Source of the DNA: JBBQYD01 sp942493075
Lineage (GTDB): Bacteria > Verrucomicrobiota > Verrucomicrobiia > Limisphaerales > UBA8199
Assembly: GCA_942493075.1 (NCBI GenBank)
Contig: OW818681.1
Location: forward strand, 1,736,001 to 1,800,000
Reading direction: 5' to 3'
Length of the DNA: 64,000 bases
The notes under the pieces were generated by a model. That model was not told the origin of the DNA, ran no database searches, and saw nothing but the letters and a program-made list of their open reading frames with translations. Both the position numbers and the translations under genes were made by a program. Below are positions 44,195-51,670 of this stretch, piece by piece. Positions within the stretch are counted from its first letter, which is position 1. Each line of letters starts with the position of its first letter.

Positions 44195-45511
44195 CTATTT
44201 CCGTAAAACAACGATCCGATTGGTGTTGGTTCCTTTGTTCATATTGTCCACCCCCCAGCAATTTGCTGTTTTGGTGAACTTCTGATCGTTGATCAATACC
44301 AGCACCGGCTGGAATCCGGCTAGGATGCCGCAGGGCAGCACGGATTTCTCGAGTAAAACCGTGCCGGACATGACTTCGCCTACTTCAAAAGCCACATGGC
44401 CTCCCGGTTTCACCACGCGGTGCAGCTCACGCAGGACTTCGGTCATGACAGCTTCCCAGGTTTCCAACCGAGTTGGAAGCGTCAGTTTAACCGAATTCGT
44501 GTCAACTCCGAGAAACCAACAGCGCAGCCAATTGTCAGACGCATACTGCACCACGTTTAAGAAAGGTGGTGAGGTCACCACCAAGTCGACGCTTTCGGAC
44601 GCCAGATCGGGCGAGCGATCGGCCGGGCCGGTCAACAGGAACTGGCGGCTCGCGGTCTGCTCCAACATGCGGCGGTCCTCGCCAGTGAGGTCCTTCAATA
44701 GTTGCCGGCTTTTCTTCAACAGGATCTGTGGGACGTTCCGTAACGGGGGAACTTGCCCACGTTTCTCGTTGATCTTTTCCTGAGATTTGACGGATGCCGC
44801 TTGATTCGGCGGAAGTGTGTAAACCGAGAAGAAGCCGGGTGAATGGCCGGTGAGTCGGTTGAGGGAAACCATCGCGATCCATTCGTCAACATTGTCAGAC
44901 GTTCCCTTGAGCTTCCGGTCGAGCAGATAGCGTTTGAGTGAGGAAATCGCACACAATGTCTTGGGATGATAGAACGCGAGCAAACCTTGCGGTTCATCCG
45001 CCGGAGCGTCTAGGGGAATCTCAGCCAGGCGTTTCTGCACCTGTTCTAGAGTCGGGGGACGCAAACGCGGCCGGATCATCGCTATGCTCAGTGGGTTGAT
45101 GTCGTTGCCCACTGGGGCTCGTCCCAGCAACGCGGCTTCCAGCGGAGTGGTGCCGCGTCCCATGAAAGGATCGTAAACTCTGTCACCTTGTCGGGTTAAA
45201 CGTTCTATGAAAAAGCGGGGCAACTGGGGTTTAAAGCATGCCCGGTAGGAGATTTCATGAAGGGAGTGAGCCTGGCGCTGCCGGGCCGTCCAGAATTCGT
45301 TTACATAGGTGGGCACCGCTCCAGGGCTGCCATCGGGTTTCTCGTAGCGCGTCGAGAAGGTGCGCGACTGCTGGCCGAACTCCGCAAATGACTGGACACT
45401 CTCCTCCAGACGATCGGCACAGTACTTCGTCTCCGGAGAAAGGAAATGTAGAGGCAATTCAAGGACCTCGGGGACGTTTAAAGCTGTTCCGACGATCTGC
45501 AACTTGGCCAT
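44195..45511 (-). CDS. Orphan DNA methyltransferase (N4-cytosine / N6-adenine amino type)
   Basis: 438 residues from ATG 45511; a TTG at 45550 would add 13 residues. AdoMet-binding motif I is DPFMGRGTTPLEAALLGR near residue 112, preceded by FIERLTRQGDRVYD. The catalytic motif IV is TSPPFLNVVQYASD near 312, with LHRVVKPGGHVAFEVGEV after it. Motif I comes before motif IV, and ~200 residues between them probably contain the target-recognition region. No restriction endonuclease or specificity subunit is adjacent, so it may be regulatory, protective, or a remnant of a restriction system. Target sequence cannot be predicted. Confidence 0.8.
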   Translation of the reverse strand: MAKLQIVGTALNVPEVLELPLHFLSPETKYCADRLEESVQSFAEFGQQSRTFSTRYEKPDGSPGAVPTYVNEFWTARQRQAHSLHEISYRACFKPQLPRFFIERLTRQGDRVYDPFMGRGTTPLEAALLGRAPVGNDINPLSIAMIRPRLRPPTLEQVQKRLAEIPLDAPADEPQGLLAFYHPKTLCAISSLKRYLLDRKLKGTSDNVDEWIAMVSLNRLTGHSPGFFSVYTLPPNQAASVKSQEKINEKRGQVPPLRNVPQILLKKSRQLLKDLTGEDRRMLEQTASRQFLLTGPADRSPDLASESVDLVVTSPPFLNVVQYASDNWLRCWFLGVDTNSVKLTLPTRLETWEAVMTEVLRELHRVVKPGGHVAFEVGEVMSGTVLLEKSVLPCGILAGFQPVLVLINDQKFTKTANCWGVDNMNKGTNTNRIVVLRK

Positions 45512-45561
45512 GCTGCGCCCATTGAACACGAAAGGGTGGCCCAGTTTCAAGTCTGCGCTTG

Positions 45562-45592
45562 AAAAGAAAGCGGCGCGGGAGTGCCGCGCCGC
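45562..45592 (-). terminator. Intrinsic terminator of the Gfo/Idh/MocA gene
   Basis: On the minus strand GCGGCGCGG and CCGCGCCGC (9-bp perfect arms, 5-nt loop) are followed by TTTCTTTTC, 25 nt after the oxidoreductase stop codon. Confidence 0.8.
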
Positions 45593-45616
45593 TGATCCGA
45601 TGAGGGTATAAAATGG

Positions 45617-46966
45617 CTAGAACTTGAACGGGCGGCCTCCGGCCATTACTTCCTGTGTTTTTGTATCAAATGTGACTTTTTGCCCTGTCCGGTAGGCTGC
45701 ATTGGTCATGACGCAGGCAACCGAGTGGTTGAATCCGGCTTCGATAGGCGCGTTGGGCTGCTTCCGGCTTCGCACACACTCCATCCAGTTGCGCACATGG
45801 GCGGATGTCAGGGGATCGGAGCCTGTGTTTGCCGAGGCCTCGGCCCGCTCACCTTTTAGACTCTGACGCGGGAGCAGGTTAGGCTTCATACTCATCTCTT
45901 TCGCATAGCGCTCTTCCAAGCCGCCTTCCGGAGTAATCTGATTCTTATCCAGATCCATGGTTCCGCCGTTCGAATAATAGATCTCTTTCGTTCCACCCAT
46001 TGAGTTTGTGAACCGGGAACTGAAGACGACCTGGAAGCCGGTCTTCGGATCGTTCAACGGACCGTAGTCAAATACGGCTGTCATAGTATCTGCGTTCGTG
46101 CGCCCATCTTTCCAAAGATATATGCCGCCGTTCACGGCCACCGAGCGCGGATGATCCAGCCCTGTGAACCAGTGCACTGTATCGATCTGGTGACACATCC
46201 ATTGTCCAGGAATCCCTGAGGAAAATGGCCAGAAAAGGCGGTACTCCAAATACTTGCGTGCATCCCATGGCTCATAAGGACGGTTGAGCAGGTAGCGTTT
46301 CCAATCAGTATCGGCCTCCTTGCATTTGGGAGTCAGACCTGGGCGGCGCCACCGTCCCGGTTGATTCACGTTCCAGATCAGTTCGACATTAACGATAGGG
46401 CCGAATTCGCCGGACTTAATAAACTGTGCGGCGGCGTGATAATTCGGACCACTGCGGCGCTGTGAACCAATTTGCACGATTCGGTCGCTCGACCGAACGG
46501 CTTTGAGCACCGCCCGAGCGTCTTCCATGGTTTCAGCCAGCGGCTTTTCGCAATACACATCCTTCCCGGCCTGAACGGCTTCAACCGTATGCAGGGCGTG
46601 CTGGAAATCGGCCGTGCTGATCATTACAGCGTCCAGGTCTTTGACCTCGCCATAGAGCTGCTCATTGTTTTTGCAGATCGTAATGGGATGGCCGGTTTTC
46701 TTTTCCAATACATCCTTACCTTCATCACGACGCAGACTCCATAGGTCTGAGAGAGCCACCAGATCGAAGTTCAGGTCTTTGGCGTGCGCCTGAAACGAGG
46801 GTAGCAAGGCACTCCGAAATCGATCGGAGAAGCCCACCACTCCTACCCGAACACGGTCGTTCGCGCCGGGAACTCGGGCGTAACTGCTTGCCGAGAAGCC
46901 CACCGTTCCCAGGCAGGCGGCAGCCATGCCGGTGGTTTTGAGAAAAGATCTCCTGGAGGTATTCAT
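45617..46966 (-). CDS. Tat-exported Gfo/Idh/MocA-family oxidoreductase
   Basis: 449 residues from ATG 46966. The start TSRRSFLKTTGMAAACLG is a twin-arginine signal, so the protein is exported folded with its cofactor. The Rossmann domain has RVRVGVVGFSDRF, AVMISTADFQHALHTVEAV and the catalytic-type EKP in DVYCEKPLAETMED. The C-terminal alpha/beta domain includes WDARKYLEYRLFWPFSSGIPG and CHQIDTVHWFTGLDHPRSV. Such exported NAD(P)-dependent enzymes act on sugars or glycosides. Possible partners in this window are the sugar epimerase-like and DUF1080 proteins at 58250-59849, in line with 3-keto-glycoside chemistry, but they are 11 kb away. It has its own terminator. Confidence 0.87.
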   Translation of the reverse strand: MNTSRRSFLKTTGMAAACLGTVGFSASSYARVPGANDRVRVGVVGFSDRFRSALLPSFQAHAKDLNFDLVALSDLWSLRRDEGKDVLEKKTGHPITICKNNEQLYGEVKDLDAVMISTADFQHALHTVEAVQAGKDVYCEKPLAETMEDARAVLKAVRSSDRIVQIGSQRRSGPNYHAAAQFIKSGEFGPIVNVELIWNVNQPGRWRRPGLTPKCKEADTDWKRYLLNRPYEPWDARKYLEYRLFWPFSSGIPGQWMCHQIDTVHWFTGLDHPRSVAVNGGIYLWKDGRTNADTMTAVFDYGPLNDPKTGFQVVFSSRFTNSMGGTKEIYYSNGGTMDLDKNQITPEGGLEERYAKEMSMKPNLLPRQSLKGERAEASANTGSDPLTSAHVRNWMECVRSRKQPNAPIEAGFNHSVACVMTNAAYRTGQKVTFDTKTQEVMAGGRPFKF

Positions 46967-47161
46967 ATCCAGAGGAAAACAACACCGGCAGTCTTCTGCA
47001 ATCAAAAACTCCGAAAACAGACGAATCGAACCAATCCATTAGACCCTGTCAGACTTGCGCCGCTTGGATCGGTGTCACTGGTGCAGGAGGGCAATGCGGG
47101 CTATAGTTGGACACTGAGTTCTGTGCTATGGGCCAGGAGCGAACTAAATCGAGCGAACTTT

Positions 47162-47812
47162 ATGAGTGACCCAACACCAGCTAAAAAACGCGGATGCATG
47201 TTCTACGGCGGCGTAGTCGGGGTGGTGCTTTTAGTCTTACTATTACTTGGCATTGCCTTTGGCGTGTCGTTAGCCAAAAAGATGCGACGTGACTTTACGG
47301 ATGCGGCCCCCGTCCCGCTCCCGGCCTCGCAGTTGAGCCCGGCCGCATACCAGGATCTACAGAAGCGGATTGATGCCTTCCGCGAATCGATCCGATACGG
47401 TCGCGAAACCCCGGCTTTAGAGGTCAACGCGGACGAAATCAACGCCTTGATAGCAAATGATCCTGATTTCCAATCGCTCAAGGGCAAGGTTCACGTCTCA
47501 ATCGTAGGAGACCAGATCAAAGGCCAGGTGAGTGCCTCGATGGCCGAATTGGGGGTGCCGATATTTCAGGATCGTTTTCTGAATGCCGAGGCCAGCTTGG
47601 ATCTGAGGTTCAACAATGGCGCCGTTAAACTTTATGCCCGAAACATCATGGTGAAGGGCAAGCCGATCCCGGAGATATACATGGAAGAGATTCGAAAACA
47701 CAACCTTGCCCAAGCGTTCAACAATGACCCGCGAGCCGGGGTGGCCATGGAGAAGTTGCAATCGATCGAGGTGAAGGATGGAAAATTGGTGGCAGCACCT
47801 GCAAAGAACTGA
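47162..47812 (+). CDS. Single-pass membrane-anchored protein of unknown function
   Basis: 216 residues from ATG 47162; an in-frame ATG at 47072 would add 30 residues without family features. The short N-terminus is cytoplasmic, with CMFYGGVVGVVLLVLLLLGI as a signal anchor. The exported part has an amphipathic helix (YQDLQKRIDAFRESIR), then EVNADEINALIANDPDF and a beta-rich domain (VHVSIVGDQIKGQVSASM, NAEASLDLRFNNGAVKLYA). It looks like a small exported domain that might bind lipids or envelope partners. Not recognised as a named family. Confidence 0.65.
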   Translation: MSDPTPAKKRGCMFYGGVVGVVLLVLLLLGIAFGVSLAKKMRRDFTDAAPVPLPASQLSPAAYQDLQKRIDAFRESIRYGRETPALEVNADEINALIANDPDFQSLKGKVHVSIVGDQIKGQVSASMAELGVPIFQDRFLNAEASLDLRFNNGAVKLYARNIMVKGKPIPEIYMEEIRKHNLAQAFNNDPRAGVAMEKLQSIEVKDGKLVAAPAKN

Positions 47813-47930
47813 GGGTGCTGAGGGAATAACGAGGTAGGGGAATCGAATGGAGGTCCAACTGTATGTAGCACGAAGTCCTCCGCACGTTAACCACTGCAGG
47901 GGAGGACACCCCCGAATCTCGGTGTTGAAG

Positions 47931-47950
47931 GCCCGGTGTCCCCACCGGGC
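47931..47950. repeat. Hairpin repeat, copy D (GCCCGGT-N6-ACCGGGC)
   Basis: The 7-bp arms are identical to those at 49711 and 62514, with loop GTCCCC. It lies in the 234-bp space between two convergent genes (47813-48046), with TTGA before the hairpin and the flank GTGTCC after it. Confidence 0.75.
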
Positions 47951-48046
47951 GTGTCCTATTTTGTTTTCCCCATGTTCATTCCGAAGGGATGCGACCTATA
48001 CGCCAGGGGTTGCGCGAGGAACGAGCACCACCCCAGAAACCGAATT

Positions 48047-49144
48047 TCAACTCCCCGCATAACGCTCCAGCCAGTGTGCGTAAGGCGCTGGCAGCACCCA
48101 TGAGGGCTTCTCCACTCGCAATTTGAGCGCCGCCGCATAGGGCCAATGCGGATTGGCAAGCAGCGGCCTGCCGAGCATGACCATATCCACGATGCCGGTG
48201 CTCGTCAGGTTCTCCGCCAATTCAGGCGTACCAACATTCCATGTGGTTGATCCCGCAAGACCTGTCTCCTTAAGCACTCTGGCTGCGACGGGTGCCATGA
48301 ATGCCGGGCCCCACGGGATCTTTGCGGTTGGAGTCGAAAAGCCTATGCTGACATCGAGGTAATCCAGCCCGCGCTGTTTGAACTGTTTCGCAAGCTCAAT
48401 GGATTCCGCAAGAGTCGCTTCATCATTGCCATCGAACTCCAGCATTCCCAACCGAACGGCCAGGGGCAATCGATCGGGCCAGACCTGGCGAACCGCATCA
48501 AAGGTTTCCAGGAGAAAACGGGCGCGGTTTTCAGCACTGCCACCGTATTCGTCTTTGCGGTGGTTGGACCAGGTCGAAAGAAAGCTCTGAGCCAGGTAGC
48601 CGTGAGCAAAATGGAGCATCAGGAATTCGATTCCGAGGTCGCGAGCCCGCTTTGCTGCTGACACGAAATCATTGCGCACGCGTTGGATGTCTTCCTTGGT
48701 CATTTCCCTTGGGACCCGTGGCAGGTTCGCTCCAAAGGCGACCGGCGATGGAGCAATCGGCTGCCAGGCTCGTGGATCGCCTTCCGGCATATGGTCATCT
48801 CCCTCCCAGGGCACATTAGCTGAGGCTTTGCGCCCTGCGTGTGCGATCTGAATGCCAGGAACAGCCCCGGCGGACTTGATGGAGGCGATGATGGGAGCCA
48901 GCGCTTCAGCCTGTGTTTCATTCCACAGGCCCAGGCAGCCGGGGCTGATTCGACCCTCGGGGCTGACGCCAGTGGCTTCCACGACAACAAGGCTGGAGCC
49001 GCCGCGTGCCAGGGCATCGTAATGAGTGCGATGCCATTGGTTAGCCACGCCATCAACGGCGGAATACTGGCACATGGGCGAGACAGCGATCCGGTTGCGG
49101 AAGGTGATATCCTTGAGTGAGAAAGAAGAGAACAGTTTAGACAT
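48047..49144 (-). CDS. Old-yellow-enzyme family NADH:flavin oxidoreductase (YqjM-like)
   Basis: 365 residues from ATG 49144. This start places Cys25 and Tyr27 (SPMCQYSA) almost exactly where YqjM has its FMN-tuning Cys26 and Tyr28, which supports it over the TTG at 49159. Other marks are QIAHAGRKAS, HFAHGYLAQSFLSTWSNHR, DEYGGSAENRARFLLE and MLGRPLLANPHW. It is a cytosolic FMN-dependent ene-reductase acting on electrophilic alkenes or xenobiotics. An ArsR-type regulator is transcribed divergently 95 nt away, indicating inducible expression. Confidence 0.93.
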   Translation of the reverse strand: MSKLFSSFSLKDITFRNRIAVSPMCQYSAVDGVANQWHRTHYDALARGGSSLVVVEATGVSPEGRISPGCLGLWNETQAEALAPIIASIKSAGAVPGIQIAHAGRKASANVPWEGDDHMPEGDPRAWQPIAPSPVAFGANLPRVPREMTKEDIQRVRNDFVSAAKRARDLGIEFLMLHFAHGYLAQSFLSTWSNHRKDEYGGSAENRARFLLETFDAVRQVWPDRLPLAVRLGMLEFDGNDEATLAESIELAKQFKQRGLDYLDVSIGFSTPTAKIPWGPAFMAPVAARVLKETGLAGSTTWNVGTPELAENLTSTGIVDMVMLGRPLLANPHWPYAAALKLRVEKPSWVLPAPYAHWLERYAGS

Positions 49145-49191
49145 GGTAAAAGGTTGCAAAGACCTGTTATAGCAGGTAGCTTATTACCAAT

Positions 49192-49209
49192 GTTCGATAA
49201 CTTACGAAC
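49192..49209. promoter_or_regulatory. Palindrome in the OYE/ArsR divergent region
   Basis: GTTCG-ATAACTTA-CGAAC has perfect 5-bp arms and is extended outwards by imperfect AAT/ATT. ArsR-family repressors bind such 12-2-12 or similar AT-rich palindromes, so this is a good operator candidate for the adjacent regulator. Confidence 0.5.
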
Positions 49210-49239
49210 TATTGCAAGTCGAAAATGTGAACGCGCCGC

Positions 49240-49542
49240 ATGAGAGCTTTTAAACATCCCCCCATCGACCAGGTTTCCATCGAGCAGGTTCTCTATGCAC
49301 TTAGCGATTCAGTTCGCCTCACCATCGTTCGGAAACTCGTTAAAGAAGGGGAGGTCAGTTGTGCGGCTCTCGATTGTGGCAAGGCGAAATCCAGCATGTC
49401 CCACCACTTCCGGGTGTTGCGTGAGTCGGGCATTGTGCAGACCAGGAACGAGGGCACCACGCACCTGAACTCTGTCCGTGCAAGAGAATTGGAAAAACGG
49501 TTCCCTGGATTGCTCAAAGCCATTCTTTCCGCCTCGCCTTGA
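49240..49542 (+). CDS. ArsR-family transcriptional regulator
   Basis: 100 residues forming one winged helix: QVLYALSDSVRLTIVRKLVK (dimer and DNA-binding start), CAALDCGKAKSSMSHHFRVL as the helix-turn-helix and recognition helix, and ESGIVQTRNEGTTHLNSV as the wing. The two cysteines near the recognition helix could sense a ligand or oxidation, though no classical ELCVCDL metal motif is present. Divergent from the OYE-type reductase gene, which it most likely represses. Confidence 0.9.
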   Translation: MRAFKHPPIDQVSIEQVLYALSDSVRLTIVRKLVKEGEVSCAALDCGKAKSSMSHHFRVLRESGIVQTRNEGTTHLNSVRARELEKRFPGLLKAILSASP

Positions 49543-49648
49543 GAAGGAACTTCAGCCGGGCACGTGATTGGGTGGGCCGGGCTTCGCCGATGGCTTGCAT
49601 CTGCTTGTAACGCAAGGGGAAACGATTGGGAATAACCCTCAGGTGTAG

Positions 49649-49730
49649 CGGTGCGGCTGTGCCGAAGAAACGCTGAATGATGAACAGAATACGAGGGACT
49701 TGGCCTGTAGGCCCGGTCACCGCACCGGGC
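49649..49730 (+). repeat. Repeat unit A ending in GCCCGGT-N6-ACCGGGC hairpin
   Basis: Starts with CGGTGCGGCTGTGCCGAAG, shared exactly with 51160-51178, and continues through AATGAACAG..CGAGGG.CTTGG to the hairpin at 49711-49730 (loop CACCGC). It lies in a 659-bp stretch (49543-50201) that holds no intact gene. Confidence 0.7.
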
Positions 49731-49800
49731 GCGTCCCAGTTCTGTTTTTCCTGTGATCGCGAGCTCTTGACTTTAACCGTCATTAAGGTTTACTCGACGT

Positions 49801-49920
49801 GTGATCGGTTTAAGCCAGCATACCAGACACACTGCAACCAACGAACTGGGGTTTGTATATGATTGCTGGAATTTGACCGCCACACTCAACACCCAACTCT
49901 CAACTCAAGGAATCTGGCCT
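49801..49920 (+). pseudogene. Degenerate RHS/YD-repeat fragment, copy 1
   Basis: The frame reads TATNELGFVYDCWNLTATLN, matching the FVYDGWNLIAEL-type unit that occurs near the core end of RHS-repeat proteins. DNA from about 49768 on matches 62943 onwards for roughly 117 bp at about four-fifths identity, including CTTGACTTTAA and ACTGCAACCAACGA. No long RHS frame is present, so this is a remnant. Downstream residues in the same frame (to 50199) are not recognisable. Confidence 0.55.
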
Positions 49921-50201
49921 TTTAGGTTTAAAGAGGAACTGAGGCGCCTTACAGGCCTAAAGTGCTTGTTTCGCTGTTACCATAGCGATAGGGAGAATTG
50001 TTATCAGATTAAGTGCAAGAACGGCCGCGGTCGAACGTCGTGCGATCGAGATAACGGTGTGGAGGTTCTAGTTACCTTGCGGCGCAGTGACGAAAAGCAC
50101 TCCGTTGCATTGTGTGATTCCATTCTGCTCGAAGTGACTGCCAAGAAGACTACCGATGGAAGCAGGATGAGAAACCACTCGCAGCTAACCCTTAACTGAT
50201 C

Positions 50202-50483
50202 ATGAACATGCGTTTGTTAACTTGCATCCTATTACTGTTTTGCTGTGGTTCAATGGTTCCTTTATCCATGCATCGCCTAAGATCTGGAAAAGCCCCCAGA
50301 GTTATAGTCTTGGACAGTGGTCCGGTTGTTGTGAGAAAGAGCTACCGCATAGCGTCCTTTGAGCTGTCCGAGACAGGGTTCTGGGCTATTGTTTCGATTA
50401 TGAGTGCAACTGGTGCGCTGGCGTCCGCGGTATGGTTATGGAAGCTGTTGCGTCCGGTGAATCTCATAAATGAAGCAGGATGA
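50202..50483 (+). CDS. Small two-helix membrane protein of unknown function
   Basis: 93 residues. An N-terminal hydrophobic stretch (LLTCILLLFCCGSMVPL) acts as signal anchor or signal peptide, followed by a short beta-rich exported loop (PRVIVLDSGPVVVRKSYRI) and a second membrane helix (FWAIVSIMSATGALASAVWL) with a short tail. No family was recognised. It directly follows the RHS fragment, as small immunity or membrane proteins often do in intact RHS loci, but this link is conjecture. Its reality as a gene rests on the coherent topology. Confidence 0.45.
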   Translation: MNMRLLTCILLLFCCGSMVPLSMHRLRSGKAPRVIVLDSGPVVVRKSYRIASFELSETGFWAIVSIMSATGALASAVWLWKLLRPVNLINEAG

Positions 50484-50573
50484 CTGCGCTCTGTTGAAGC
50501 GAACAAATTACGTCTAGATGCTGATCGTTGAGTGGAGCCGACATAGAAGACCCGGTTAGCTTTTTGAAGGGTC

Positions 50574-51014
50574 TTGAGCGATCCGGACTCGTTTGGAACT
50601 TTCGAGCCTGACGATTCAGAACTATATCCAGGCTGGGTATTTGAACGGCACAAGAAGCTGGACCAGAGAAGCGAGTATAAAGTGATGTCAAGACAATATG
50701 TGGCCGCTATTCTACTGGCCGTTCTTTGCAGTGCAGGGTTGGTTTTCGTACTGGGGCACGCACGCAACAATGCGTTACGTCAGAGCGATTTTCTGTCACT
50801 TACGAATTATGTAACGTCTCTTACGAACACAATAGGAATTGAGATTATTGAAATTCGTCAAAAGAATCGAACTACCGTTCAGATACTAACGCAGGCAAAA
50901 AGTGGAACTGGGGGTGACATTCTGACATTGGAAAGACGAAGAAGCGGTTGGCTGCTTTTTGGCAACCCTTCTGGTTGCGGCTTCGGAGAAGGGATCTTAC
51001 GCCGAGGCGCGTAG
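50574..51014 (+). CDS. Small membrane-anchored protein with repeat-derived C-terminus
   Basis: 146 residues. A hydrophilic N-terminus (DSFGTFEPDDSELYPGW, then FERHKKLDQRSEYKV) precedes one membrane helix (QYVAAILLAVLCSAGLVFVL) and an exported domain (NTIGIEIIEIRQKNRTTVQI, DILTLERRRSGWLLF). The last ~17 residues are encoded by the element GGCAACCCTTCTGGTTGC (50961-50978), which recurs at 63583, so the original C-terminus appears to have been replaced. The family was not recognised. The stop at 51014 and the 656-bp gene-free stretch after it fit a decaying gene. Confidence 0.45.
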   Translation: MSDPDSFGTFEPDDSELYPGWVFERHKKLDQRSEYKVMSRQYVAAILLAVLCSAGLVFVLGHARNNALRQSDFLSLTNYVTSLTNTIGIEIIEIRQKNRTTVQILTQAKSGTGGDILTLERRRSGWLLFGNPSGCGFGEGILRRGA

Positions 51015-51159
51015 TTCGCGGAGACGGAACGGTGGCCTGTTCAGATTGCCGCTCAATTGGTGAAGATCAGCGGTTGAATTGTTCGGGGTATAGGCTTTGT
51101 CGTTTCCCTCCAGGTTGGGGTGAGGGTGATACGCTCAATCATCCTGTTCGGTCATGGTG

Positions 51160-51229
51160 CGGTGCGGCTGTGCCGAAGCTAGGCGCAACAATGAACAGCA
51201 CGCGAGGGCCTTGGTATTGTAGGCCCGGT
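51160..51229 (+). repeat. Repeat unit B with half hairpin
   Basis: Begins with the same CGGTGCGGCTGTGCCGAAG as unit A and ends at TGTAGGCCCGGT, but the second hairpin arm is missing; CTCCCGAGGCCGCC follows instead. It lies in the gene-free stretch 51015-51670. Confidence 0.65.
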
Positions 51230-51520
51230 CTCCCGAGGCCGCCGAGATTCCGCTGCCGAACGGATCGCCTCCCATGGCCAACGAGCTCAGAAACGGTCCG
51301 GAATCCAACCAACGAAAGCCCGGGATCTAGTCACAGCAGAACTGCAAAACGCGTTCCGACAACCACAGAAAAACCGGACTATATCAAAAAAACCGGGAAG
51401 GTAACGTTGTTTTATGTTTGCAATTCGCCCTAATGAGTGACCCCGATTTTAAAATGTGTGAGACTTAGAATGGCACTTTAGATCAGTACTGTTGGTAGAA
51501 AATCCGAAAGAAACATTATT

Positions 51521-51568
51521 CCTGGTTCATCGGGTTGGCGCTGTTTGGCGCCAACCCGATGAACCAGG
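51521..51568. repeat. Long perfect inverted repeat (21-bp arms, 6-nt loop)
   Basis: The left arm (51521-51541) starts CCTGGTTCATCGGG and the right arm (51548-51568) is its exact reverse complement, with loop TGTTTG. On the minus strand it lies about 100 nt after the tamA stop and is followed by AATAATGTTTCTTTC, a poor T-tract. It could be a terminator, a processing site, or the scar of a mobile element. Confidence 0.8.
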
Positions 51569-51670
51569 GTATGAACAAAGGGAATTGGTGGCTACCGACA
51601 GTACGGATTTCGGTCCGAGTGGCACCCTGCATATGAACTTTGACATTCGCGAGAGCAGACTGATGGGTAC

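Noticed and set aside
50948..51433. 161-codon frame through repeat unit B
   Set aside because: Composition is Arg/Pro-rich and consists of translated repeats, with no domain and no start context.
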